Counted from the first letter of the stretch, positions 1-6,001 are shown. The stretch is 6,736 nucleotides of DNA from an uncultured Porphyromonadaceae bacterium (GCA_947176615.1 CAMWRO010000165.1:1-6736); one strand, 5' to 3'. Numbers and translations are program-made. Notes: generated from the sequence alone by a model not told the origin.

Positions 1-1
1 G

Positions 2-39
2 AATAGCCGTGGGTTGCGAAATCTCAAACCACGGCTATT
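2..39. terminator. Stem-loop at left window edge, possible terminator
   Basis: Arms AATAGCCGTGG (2-12) and CCACGGCTATT (29-39) pair over 11 bp, with a further GTT/AAC pairing possible around one bulged G. On the + strand the stem is followed by ATTATTTG, a weak U-rich tail; on the - strand the tail lies outside the window. It most likely ends a transcript entering from the left, or acts in both directions, but its partner gene cannot be seen. Confidence 0.5.
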
Positions 40-148
40 ATTTGCCACCTGCGAATATAATCGGCGCTGAACATCCTTGACTGCCATTATCAATGATTCC
101 AATGACCGCGCCACTTCTAAATTCGTTCCGAAATTCAAGGATTCTTAT
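40..148. other. Intergenic stretch with no supported gene
   Basis: Between the edge stem-loop and the first promoter I find no convincing gene. On the - strand a frame is open from about 172 down to a TAA at 38-40, just before the stem-loop, but it has no ATG, GTG or TTG start. Another - strand frame runs off the left edge through the stem-loop. Neither shows a motif I recognise. A decayed gene end is possible but not demonstrated. Confidence 0.4.
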
Positions 149-156
149 TATCTTTG
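126..156 (+). promoter_or_regulatory. Bacteroidota-type promoter of the rhodanese operon
   Basis: TATCTTTG at 149-156 matches the Bacteroidota -7 consensus TAnnTTTG exactly. The -33 region is weak: GTTCC around 125-129 sits at the right distance (about 20 nt) in place of TTTG. Transcription would start near 163, giving a leader of about 130 nt before the rhodanese ATG. Inference from sequence only. Confidence 0.6.
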
Positions 157-164
157 TAGTCTTG

Positions 165-186
165 GAGGTTGTTTAACGACAACCTC
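165..186 (+). promoter_or_regulatory. 5' leader stem-loop of the rhodanese operon
   Basis: GAGGTTGT (165-172) and ACAACCTC (179-186) form a perfect 8-bp stem with a 6-nt loop, TTAACG. It lies within a few nucleotides of the predicted transcription start, so the mRNA would begin with a hairpin, an arrangement often linked to protection of the 5' end. It has no U-tract, so it is not an obvious terminator. Confidence 0.5.
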
Positions 187-293
187 TTAATATCAGCTAA
201 TCCGAGTAATTATCACAAAAGCAGAGACGGCAATGTCCCATTCCGCACAGTTTGCCGACGGGACAGGCTCGACTCCTAAATCAGAAAAGCAAT

Positions 294-725
294 ATGTTAA
301 AGATAATCCGACACGCCATCTCTTTGATAGCAATGGCTATGTGCGCCACCCAAGTTTCAGGCTGCAATAGCAATGACAATGTCACTTCTGTCTCAGCTGC
401 TGAGTTTGAGAAAGAAATCAGGACCGACTCCGTGCAGCTACTTGATGTCCGCACACCTCAGGAATATTCCGAAGGTCACATAGTGGGTGCGATAAACATC
501 GACATCCATTCTGATGATTTCCGGCGGATAGCCGAAAAAGAATTGTCAAAAGACTCGACCGTTTTTGTCTATTGTCGCAGTGGCCGACGCTCGCTTGATG
601 CCGCTGACCGGCTGACAAAACTTGGCTATAAGGTTGTAAATCTCAAAGGAGGAATCATCGAGTGGAAAGACAGCGGCCTTACTGTAACGATACCCGAAAA
701 ATCAAAGCAAACGCCCGACAGATGA
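294..725 (+). CDS. Lipoprotein rhodanese (sulfurtransferase domain)
   Basis: A 143-residue single-domain rhodanese, predicted to be lipid-anchored outside the cytoplasm. Rhodaneses carry sulfane sulfur as a persulfide on the active-site cysteine. The ATG at 294 is preferred over an in-frame TTG at 252 because it begins a clean type II signal peptide: a basic start, a hydrophobic run and the lipobox VSGC, with Cys24 as the lipidated residue. After Cys24 come NSND, without the lysine/acidic surface-export pattern known in Bacteroidota, so a periplasmic-facing position is more likely. The rhodanese domain spans about residues 31-130: LLDVRTPQEY and the GHIVGAINID segment, the catalytic loop CRSGRRS with Cys94, and the closing LKGGIIEW motif. 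The key residues are intact, so it is probably active, but its sulfur donor and acceptor are unknown. It is the first gene of a three-gene operon. Confidence 0.93.
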   Translation: MLKIIRHAISLIAMAMCATQVSGCNSNDNVTSVSAAEFEKEIRTDSVQLLDVRTPQEYSEGHIVGAINIDIHSDDFRRIAEKELSKDSTVFVYCRSGRRSLDAADRLTKLGYKVVNLKGGIIEWKDSGLTVTIPEKSKQTPDR

Positions 726-955
726 TTCAGATAGGACGATATAAATTTGGCTTTGCTCCACTGTCTATGATTGCCGTATTCATTGTCCTGTCGGTATGTG
801 GCATTGTCGCGGCTTTTCATCAGGCCGGACCGGAATACCCGATGTCATTGTCAAGTCTGATACTCATCAATGAGGGAGCGGTTCTGTTGGCAACCCTCGT
901 CTATGGCATATTGGCCCACTTCGCAATTGCAATAATAAACAGAATAAAAGGATAA
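722..955 (+). CDS. Small two-helix membrane protein, unknown function
   Basis: A 77-residue protein I do not recognise. The start ATG (722) overlaps the rhodanese stop in an ATGA junction, which argues for translational coupling and for this start over an in-frame upstream GTG at 662. A short basic N-terminus (about 1-9) is followed by a hydrophobic helix at about 11-32, a polar connection with HQAGPEYP at 33-40, a second hydrophobic helix at about 44-71, and a basic end, NRIKG. The basic ends suggest both termini face the cytoplasm. No metal-binding cysteine pair or catalytic motif is visible; the single Cys26 lies in helix 1. Its place between a rhodanese and a flavodoxin/ferredoxin suggests an accessory or anchoring role in the same process, which is inference. 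The EFR1 gene starts 12 nt downstream. Confidence 0.8.
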   Translation: MIQIGRYKFGFAPLSMIAVFIVLSVCGIVAAFHQAGPEYPMSLSSLILINEGAVLLATLVYGILAHFAIAIINRIKG

Positions 956-967
956 ATTATTGAAAAA

Positions 968-1723
968 ATGATTCATACATTTCTTTTCAGCCCGTCGGGG
1001 ACTACTCGCAAGTATGCAGTAGCCATGACTGAAGCCTTTAATGATGATTCCCAACTGATAGACCTGACGCACGGGGCATGCGAGATTGAATGTGATCTTG
1101 TCGATGGCGATACCGTCTTGATGCTCGCCCCGGTCTATGCAGGACGTATTCCTGAAATGGCATCAAAACTCCTTCGTCAGATTGACGGTCATGGCATGAA
1201 GGCGATTGTAGCCGTAGTTTACGGCAATCGAGACTATGACGACGCGCTGTTGGAACTGGCAGATATTGCCACAGCAGATGGGTTTGAGCTCATCGGTGCA
1301 GGAGCATTTATCGCGCAACACTGCATATTCCCCAAAGTAGCGAGCGGAAGACCCGACAATTCTGATATTGCGAAAGCGGTTGAGTTCGTCAAGCGAGCCC
1401 AAAAGGCCGGCCAACTGGATATTTCGACAATTAAAGGAAATCACCCATACAAAAAAGCGGCACCCACGCCCCTCCATCCTAAAGTGGACAGACACAAATG
1501 CCGGGAGTGTGGCATATGTGCCCGCGAATGCCCGGCCGGAGCCATATCCGTTGAGAACCCGCAAGAAACCGACGCTGAAAAATGTATCTCTTGCTGCCGG
1601 TGCATAACTGTATGCCCTGACAAAGCCCGTCGTTTCGGAGGCATGAAATACAGAATGATTGCGCCGCTGTTTAAAAAAATGTGTTCAAAACGGCGTGAAC
1701 CCGAATGGTTTGTAGCAGAATAG
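968..1723 (+). CDS. EFR1-type flavodoxin-ferredoxin fusion protein
   Basis: A 251-residue soluble protein joining a flavodoxin-like domain to a bacterial two-cluster ferredoxin, the arrangement of the EFR1-type ferredoxin family. The flavodoxin-like half covers about residues 1-145. Its FMN phosphate loop is SPSGTTRKYA (8-17), and APVYAGRIPE (54-63) and VVYGNRDYDD (83-92) match the later flavin-contacting loops. The C-terminal half carries two CxxCxxCxxxCP motifs: Cys178/181/184/188 and Cys206/209/212/216, each expected to hold a 4Fe-4S cluster. An extra Cys210 sits between cluster ligands. It is expected to pass electrons between a flavin and Fe-S partners in the cytoplasm; the physiological partners are unknown. 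The ATG at 968 follows the upstream stop by 12 nt and is preceded by an A-rich run (GAAAAA), as usual in Bacteroidota. Last gene of the operon, followed by an intrinsic terminator. Confidence 0.9.
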   Translation: MIHTFLFSPSGTTRKYAVAMTEAFNDDSQLIDLTHGACEIECDLVDGDTVLMLAPVYAGRIPEMASKLLRQIDGHGMKAIVAVVYGNRDYDDALLELADIATADGFELIGAGAFIAQHCIFPKVASGRPDNSDIAKAVEFVKRAQKAGQLDISTIKGNHPYKKAAPTPLHPKVDRHKCRECGICARECPAGAISVENPQETDAEKCISCCRCITVCPDKARRFGGMKYRMIAPLFKKMCSKRREPEWFVAE

Positions 1724-1753
1724 TATAATTTATAAAAGAACGCATAAATATCG

Positions 1754-1801
1754 GGTCAGTAGAAGATTTTATCCCGCCAATTTTCTACTGACCATTTTTT
1801 T
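1754..1801 (+). terminator. Intrinsic terminator of the rhodanese-EFR1 operon
   Basis: GGTCAGTAGAA (1754-1764) and TTCTACTGACC (1783-1793) form a perfect 11-bp stem with an 18-nt loop, followed by a run of seven T (1795-1801). It starts 30 nt after the EFR1 stop codon. The T-run lies on the + strand side, so it serves the left operon. Confidence 0.88.
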
Positions 1802-1821
1802 GTGTGAGGACTTACTCACAT

Positions 1822-1856
1822 AAAAAAGCGACCCCGAAAATATATCTTTCGGGGTC
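1822..1856 (-). terminator. Intrinsic terminator of ssrA
   Basis: Read on the - strand, GACCCCGAAA (1856-1847) pairs over 10 bp with TTTCGGGGTC (1839-1830) across a short A/T loop, then GC and six T (1827-1822). It lies about 60 nt beyond the mature tmRNA 3' end and faces the + strand terminator of the neighbouring operon. On the + strand it lacks a proper T-run, so it mainly serves ssrA. Confidence 0.85.
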
Positions 1857-1879
1857 ATTTCGTGTACCATTTCGTGTAC
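1856..1879. repeat. Tandem 12-bp repeat beside ssrA
   Basis: CATTTCGTGTAC occurs twice, head to tail and without mismatch, at 1856-1867 and 1868-1879. It sits between the ssrA terminator hairpin and the tmRNA 3' end, inside the expected precursor tail. Function unknown; see the findings for a possible recombination-site interpretation. Confidence 0.8.
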
Positions 1880-1914
1880 ATTTTTCTTAACCACTTGAAT
1901 ATCAAGCGAAATTG

Positions 1915-2309
1915 TGGAGCTGGAGAGATTCGAACTCTCGTCCAAACGTGGAACTAATGAGCTTTCTACATGCTTAGTCTCTACTTGGTTTTCGTGTCGC
2001 GGCAGGCAAGAGACCACCAACCGTGACCTTATCCTCTAAGGTTTCGGCACTTCGCGAGGCTTTCAGTGCTATATTCCCGATTTAACTGCACCACCTTGTC
2101 GATTAGTCTCGGAAAAAGGACAACCGGGTGATGTCTCGTTTCCGCAACTGTTGCGGAAATAAAGTTAATCTACTGTACTTCGATTAAGCAGCGAGAGCGT
2201 AGTTGTTTTCGCCATTTAAATTGTCGATGTCCCTGATTATAGAGCGTAGCCATCATTGCTCTGCATGCTTACTCACCACCTCTACACGCTGTCAAAACCG
2301 GTCAGCCCC
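1915..2309 (-). ncRNA. ssrA: tmRNA (transfer-messenger RNA)
   Basis: A one-piece tmRNA of about 395 nt that frees ribosomes stalled on broken mRNAs, acting with SmpB and adding a degradation tag. The 5' end GGGGCUG (2309-2303) pairs with CAGCUCC (1922-1916) to form the acceptor stem, followed by discriminator A (1915). The next genomic bases do not spell CCA, so the CCA end must be added by the tRNA nucleotidyltransferase. The T-arm GAGAG-UUCGAAU-CUCUC precedes the acceptor strand. In the 5' half, AGAGC/GCUCU (2262-2258 with 2245-2241) suits the pseudoknot ahead of the tag. The tag frame encodes GENNYALAA and TAA. Just after the tag is a stem-loop with arms TTTCCGC/GCGGAAA (2159-2139). ssrA follows ssb on the same strand but has its own promoter and terminator. 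Confidence 0.97.
2184..2213 (-). other. tmRNA tag-peptide reading frame
   Basis: Within ssrA the resume codon GGC (2213-2211) begins the frame GGC GAA AAC AAC TAC GCT CTC GCT GCT, ending in TAA (2186-2184): peptide GENNYALAA. The ALAA end is the hydrophobic degradation signal read by ClpXP-type proteases. The same tag is, as I recall, that of Porphyromonas gingivalis; Bacteroides tags differ by one residue (GETNYALAA). Confidence 0.95.
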
Positions 2310-2334
2310 TGAGGATTAATGAGCTATTATCTTG

Positions 2335-2370
2335 CAAAGATAGAAATTTTGCAGCATATACCGCAAGAAA
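2335..2370 (-). promoter_or_regulatory. ssrA promoter
   Basis: On the - strand the -7 box TATCTTTG lies at 2342-2335, an exact match to TAnnTTTG. Upstream, TTTCTTG at 2370-2364 supplies the -33 TTG, with about 21 nt between them. Transcription should start near 2328, leaving a leader of about 20 nt for RNase P to remove before GGGGCUG at 2309. Inverted repeats surround the promoter: TTAATGAG (2316-2323) with CTCATTAA (2377-2384), and CTTGC (2331-2335) with GCAAG (2363-2367). Confidence 0.8.
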
Positions 2371-2390
2371 TTAACACTCATTAACTATAC

Positions 2391-2720
2391 CTATCGGCTT
2401 AGCAGCTCAAACGATTCAACATAAATCTCTGTAACGGTGCGCTTTATGGTGTTACGGTCTTCCCATGTGCGATAGCGCAGTTTTCCCTCTATATAGAGGC
2501 GGGTGCCTGTGCGGATATACTTTTCGGCCATTTCGGCATCGCGCCCCCACATGACTATGTTGTGCCACTCGGTGCGTTCCGGGATTTGGGCGCCGGCCGC
2601 ATTGGTGCGGGCCCGCTCGGTTGTGGCGAGGGGAAACGAGGCTACGGGGCGCGTCTCGATGTATCGGATTTCGGGGTCGCGCCCTACGTTCCCGATCAGT
2701 ATTACCTTGTTAACGCTCAT
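2391..2720 (-). CDS. ssb: Single-stranded DNA-binding protein, short form without acidic tail
   Basis: A 109-residue SSB consisting almost only of the OB fold. It binds single-stranded DNA during replication, repair or recombination, normally as a tetramer. The N-terminus MSVNKVILIGNVGRDPEIRY is typical; ERTEWHNIVMWGRDAEMAEKY (around 48-68) and GTRLYIEGKLRYRTW (72-86) are the later core strands, with candidate DNA-stacking aromatics Trp52, Trp58, Trp86 and Tyr76. The chain ends at SFELLSR, right after the last OB strand. The usual flexible linker and acidic DDLPF-type tail, which recruit partner proteins, are absent. The stop is an in-frame TAG and the frame is clean, so this looks like a genuine short form rather than a frameshift. 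A full-length SSB probably exists elsewhere in the genome. It follows proC by 11 nt and is likely co-transcribed with it. Confidence 0.95.
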   Translation of the reverse strand: MSVNKVILIGNVGRDPEIRYIETRPVASFPLATTERARTNAAGAQIPERTEWHNIVMWGRDAEMAEKYIRTGTRLYIEGKLRYRTWEDRNTIKRTVTEIYVESFELLSR

Positions 2721-2731
2721 TCTCCATCCGT

Positions 2732-3526
2732 TTATTTGTTTACCGATGCCTTCAGTCCCTCTATCACCGATGTGGTGAAGCCGCAGCGTTCCATCGCGTT
2801 AAGTCCCTTTATGGTCACTCCGCCGGGTGTCGTGACGCGGTCTATCTCGGTTTCGGGATTGGCTCCTGTCGCGCGCAAAAGGTCGACAGCCCCGACGAGC
2901 GTCTGCATGACATAGTTTTTAGCGTCATCGGGACGCAACCCGAGTTCCACCGCTCCCTCGGTGGCGGCACGGATGTAGCGCATCGCATAGGCTATCCCGC
3001 AACTGCACAACGCTGTCGCTGCGCCCATGAGCCGCTCCTCGATGACATCGGCGCGCCCGAGGGCCGAAAACACCCGGCGCACATCTTCTATTTCTTCGTC
3101 GCTCGCGCCCGATGAGCAGATGAATGTCATCGACGACCCTACGGCAATGGCTGTATTGGGAATGACGCGGAACAGAATCGGGTCGCTGCAATGCGGCTCA
3201 AGCATCCGCGCCATGTCGTCGAGGGTGATGCCCGATGCTATGGAGACGATTATCTGATAGCTGAAATCAATCGAGGGGGCGAGTTCGAGCAACACCCGTT
3301 CAAGCAGCCACGGCTTGACCGCGAGAACAATCATGTCGGCCTCGACAATCGCGTCACGGTTATGGAGACTCGTATATATCCCCGGCAACTCGGTCGAGAG
3401 ACGGTCGAGTTTTCCCGGCGTGGGATTGCTGACCGAAATCTGATCCGCTCTCAATGTCCCGGCCGACACAAGGCCGCGTATGATGGCCGACCCCATGTTG
3501 CCGGCCCCGATTACTGCCACTTTCAT
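2732..3526 (-). CDS. proC: Pyrroline-5-carboxylate reductase
   Basis: A 264-residue cytoplasmic enzyme catalysing the last step of proline synthesis: NAD(P)H-dependent reduction of 1-pyrroline-5-carboxylate to L-proline. The N-terminal Rossmann domain opens with MKVAVIGAGNMG (dinucleotide-binding GAGNMG at 7-12) and contains LAVKPW (68-73) and the RVIPNTAIAVG segment (120-130). The C-terminal helical, dimer-forming domain carries ALCSCGIAYA (172-181), which replaces the common SGSGPAY version of the active-site segment, and the signature VTTPGGVTIKGLNAME (231-246). The SCGIA variant is, as far as I recall, normal for Bacteroidota ProC and does not by itself mean loss of activity. Length is normal for the family. 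First gene of a two-gene unit with ssb, with its own promoter about 25 nt upstream. Confidence 0.96.
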   Translation of the reverse strand: MKVAVIGAGNMGSAIIRGLVSAGTLRADQISVSNPTPGKLDRLSTELPGIYTSLHNRDAIVEADMIVLAVKPWLLERVLLELAPSIDFSYQIIVSIASGITLDDMARMLEPHCSDPILFRVIPNTAIAVGSSMTFICSSGASDEEIEDVRRVFSALGRADVIEERLMGAATALCSCGIAYAMRYIRAATEGAVELGLRPDDAKNYVMQTLVGAVDLLRATGANPETEIDRVTTPGGVTIKGLNAMERCGFTTSVIEGLKASVNK

Positions 3527-3540
3527 TTTTCAATAATTTA

Positions 3541-3559
3541 CGTTACCGCAAAAGTAACG
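3541..3559 (-). promoter_or_regulatory. proC-ssb promoter -7 box in a short palindrome
   Basis: On the - strand TACTTTTG (3556-3549) matches TAnnTTTG, 23 nt before the proC ATG. No good -33 TTTG is visible at the expected distance. The box lies inside the inverted repeat CGTTAC (3541-3546) / GTAACG (3554-3559), separated by 7 nt, which could be an operator or chance. Confidence 0.6.
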
Positions 3560-3610
3560 AATTTCCGCGAGATTTATGCACGATTGCCCGAATAATAACA
3601 CGAGGCTGTT

Positions 3611-5929
3611 TCACCGGCTCTCTCCCCCACCCTTGGATGCTGACTCGGCCCGACTGTCATGATGTGAGAAACTGCGATAGGAGGATGGTGCCAGATTCAG
3701 CTTTCCGGATGCACGGAGCATTTTGCGCAATGACGTTATGAACTCCTGACTTTCCTGAAGCACGTTGAGGTAGACATAGGCGACAGTCATGTTGTCGGTA
3801 TCGCCTCTTTGAAGCAGGTCATATACATCGCGGGTGCGGTAAGAAAGGTCATCTTTTATCTCGCTGCACCGATGCCGCAGTTCGTCAATCACATCGGGCC
3901 GGCTTTCTCCAATAGCCGTTTCCGAATCTGTAATCACGGCCTTTATGCGATTGCACAGCGACGCAAACGAATCGTGGAATTCCCTTGGCAGCGGACGGAA
4001 ATTATTGTCAACATGCTCTTTGCACACCTCGTTGATGCGGCGCAGATTGTAGGTCATCGACATTGCCATGTTGTTACTCAGATGGAACCATGTGCTTTTC
4101 TCGATGGCAATCTCGGGAGTGACGCGGCGCATGCACAGGGTGAGTTTGCGCCGTTGTCCTTTCAGCACATCTTTTTCGGTAATCAATGACTTTTCAGAAC
4201 GAGACAGAAGTTTTGTGTTGTCGTTGACAAAGCCTTCCGTCACGTCAGAAAAGCTACCGGCAGCGAAACTGAGAAACTGTCCGGTTTTCTCATTTATATA
4301 GATTCTAAGCAGCGGCCACACTTCGGTTGTGTCCTCGGTCGACAGAATCGTCTGAAACAAGGTGTCGCCCTGTACCTCTTTCTTCTTGTTGCGGAACCTG
4401 ATATTGCTGCGCACAAGCAGCGTGAGGGCAATCACGCCTCCGGCAATCATGACCGGAACCCCGCCCATGTGCATCAGGCAGACAACGATTCCGGCACCGA
4501 TAAAGGCCACTCCGGCGGTAATGAACCAGCCGCCGATTACTGATATAACGCCGGTGATACGGAACACGGCGCTTTCACGCCCCCACGCGCGGTCGGCAAG
4601 CGATGTGCCCATAGCCACCATGAATGTCACAAAGGTTGTGGAGAGGGGCAGTTTCAGCGATGTGCCCAGTGCTATCAGCATACCGGCAAGCATCAGATTG
4701 ACCGAGCCGCGCACGAGGTCGAAAGCCGCGCCGTCCTCCTCCTGCGTAATGCCGGTGTCCATCCGGCGGTCAATCCACGCCCTGACCTTAGCCGGCGTGT
4801 GCTCGCTCACCCATGAGTGAACGTTGAGCGCGGCCCTTACAAGCGAGCGGCTTATGCGTGACGAGCCAAACATCTCGTCGCCCTGCGTCTTGGCACTAAG
4901 CCCTATCGAGGTCTGCGTGACCTGTCGAGCCTTTTTTGATGTGGCAAGCGACACCACCATTATCATGCCTGCGCCGATAAGAAAATAAAACGGTGTCTCG
5001 GCCGGTCCTTTCAGGCTTTCCATCATGAAACCGTGGAGATTGCCGCCGCCTGAAGCCATATAGTCCTGATAGGAGGCCAGCGACGTGAGCGGCACACCGA
5101 TAAAGTTCACGAGGTCATTGCCTGCAAAAGCCATCGCCAATGAAAATGTGCCAAGCAGAACTATCACCTTGAACACATTGATTTTCAGCCAGTGGAGAAT
5201 CTGCATAATCACCGTGAACACGACCAGCGACCCCGAGAGTATCAACATCGTGTTGGCGTTTATCCACGTCTTGAGCTCCGGAGTCATGAATGTCAGATCC
5301 TTGATGCCTTTCAGCAGCATGAAATAGACAATGGCTGTGCAGGCAACCCCTCCGAACAGGCCGACTTTCCATTTCAGACGGCTCTTATATTCAAACGTGA
5401 ATATAAGTCGGGTGACAAACTGGACGACAGTTCCGAAAACAAAAGCTATCGCAACCGAAAGGAATATGCCCACGATTACCGACAGTGCCTTTTCCGTATT
5501 CAGAAGGTCACCGATGCCGAGAGTGCTTTCGGGCGCGGCAATCTTGAACAATGCCACCACAAACGTCGCCCCGAGAAGCTCGAAAACCATCGAGACGGTT
5601 GTGGATGTCGGCATCCCCAATGAGTTGAATATGTCAAGCAGTATGATGTCTGTCACCATAACCGCCATGAAAATCGCTATCACATCGTAGAACGACAGAT
5701 TTTCAGGGCGGAAGATGCCGTGGCGGGCTATATCCATCATGCCGTTGCTCATGGCTGCGCCGATAAACACGCCTATGGCAGCGACTATCACTACCCGCTT
5801 GAATGAAGCGGCTTTGGATCCCACCGCCGAGGTCAGAAAGTTTACCGCATCATTGATTACTCCCACCGACAGGTCAAACACGGCGAGAAAAAACAGGAAT
5901 ATCACAATGCCGAGAAACAGTATATCCAT
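3611..5929 (-). CDS. PiT-family inorganic phosphate transporter with PhoU-like tail
   Basis: A 772-residue inner-membrane protein of the PiT family, which takes up phosphate by ion symport. The ATG at 5929 is preferred to an in-frame TTG at 5965 because it starts directly at the first membrane segment (MDILFLGIVIFLFFLAVFDL). The family's inverted repeat is visible: GVINDAVN at about 23-30 and AGNDLVNFIG at about 269-278 are the paired GxND signatures, and PTSTT (about 107-111) and LPLSTT (about 427-432) are the paired STT loops. Numerous hydrophobic helices run up to about residue 507. From about 528 to 740 the chain is soluble and helix-rich, without membrane segments, and resembles the PhoU/DUF47 fold often attached to or paired with PiT transporters; this likely controls transport. 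The C-terminus is polar and low-complexity. The residue after each STT, commonly His in PiT proteins, is Val and Phe here. Confidence 0.93.
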   Translation of the reverse strand: MDILFLGIVIFLFFLAVFDLSVGVINDAVNFLTSAVGSKAASFKRVVIVAAIGVFIGAAMSNGMMDIARHGIFRPENLSFYDVIAIFMAVMVTDIILLDIFNSLGMPTSTTVSMVFELLGATFVVALFKIAAPESTLGIGDLLNTEKALSVIVGIFLSVAIAFVFGTVVQFVTRLIFTFEYKSRLKWKVGLFGGVACTAIVYFMLLKGIKDLTFMTPELKTWINANTMLILSGSLVVFTVIMQILHWLKINVFKVIVLLGTFSLAMAFAGNDLVNFIGVPLTSLASYQDYMASGGGNLHGFMMESLKGPAETPFYFLIGAGMIMVVSLATSKKARQVTQTSIGLSAKTQGDEMFGSSRISRSLVRAALNVHSWVSEHTPAKVRAWIDRRMDTGITQEEDGAAFDLVRGSVNLMLAGMLIALGTSLKLPLSTTFVTFMVAMGTSLADRAWGRESAVFRITGVISVIGGWFITAGVAFIGAGIVVCLMHMGGVPVMIAGGVIALTLLVRSNIRFRNKKKEVQGDTLFQTILSTEDTTEVWPLLRIYINEKTGQFLSFAAGSFSDVTEGFVNDNTKLLSRSEKSLITEKDVLKGQRRKLTLCMRRVTPEIAIEKSTWFHLSNNMAMSMTYNLRRINEVCKEHVDNNFRPLPREFHDSFASLCNRIKAVITDSETAIGESRPDVIDELRHRCSEIKDDLSYRTRDVYDLLQRGDTDNMTVAYVYLNVLQESQEFITSLRKMLRASGKLNLAPSSYRSFSHHDSRAESASKGGGESR

Positions 5930-5967
5930 AAAATAAAAAATATTGGTTTTCAGTATATTACCCAAAT

Positions 5968-6001
5968 CAAAAGCTATGCCGTCAAATACTTGGTGTCAAA
6001 A
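5968..6001 (-). promoter_or_regulatory. Possible second promoter of the phosphate transporter gene
   Basis: On the - strand TTTTG (6001-5997) is followed after about 20 nt by TAGCTTTTG (5976-5968), which resembles TAnnTTTG with one extra base. It would start transcription near 5961, some 30 nt before the transporter ATG. Weaker than the upstream promoter at 6093-6123. Confidence 0.3.

Noticed and set aside
38..172. A - strand frame ending in TAA just before the edge stem-loop, looking like the end of a gene
   Set aside because: It has no start codon within the open stretch and a stop upstream; at most a decayed remnant.
252..293. A TTG-started N-terminal extension of the rhodanese
   Set aside because: It would place 14 polar residues ahead of a complete lipoprotein signal peptide that starts cleanly at ATG 294.
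233..370. A 45-codon + strand frame starting at ATG 233
   Set aside because: It overlaps the rhodanese signal peptide in another frame and shows no motif; the rhodanese start at 294 explains the region better.
1769..2020. An 83-codon - strand frame crossing the ssrA 3' part and its terminator, containing a repeated VHEM segment
   Set aside because: It overlaps the conserved tmRNA T-arm and acceptor stem and runs through the terminator; the repeated residues come from the tandem 12-bp repeat.
1968..2271. CATGCTTA occurring twice in ssrA, at about 1969 and 2264
   Set aside because: Both copies lie in conserved parts of the tmRNA; an 8-nt match 295 nt apart is readily expected by chance and suggests no duplication.
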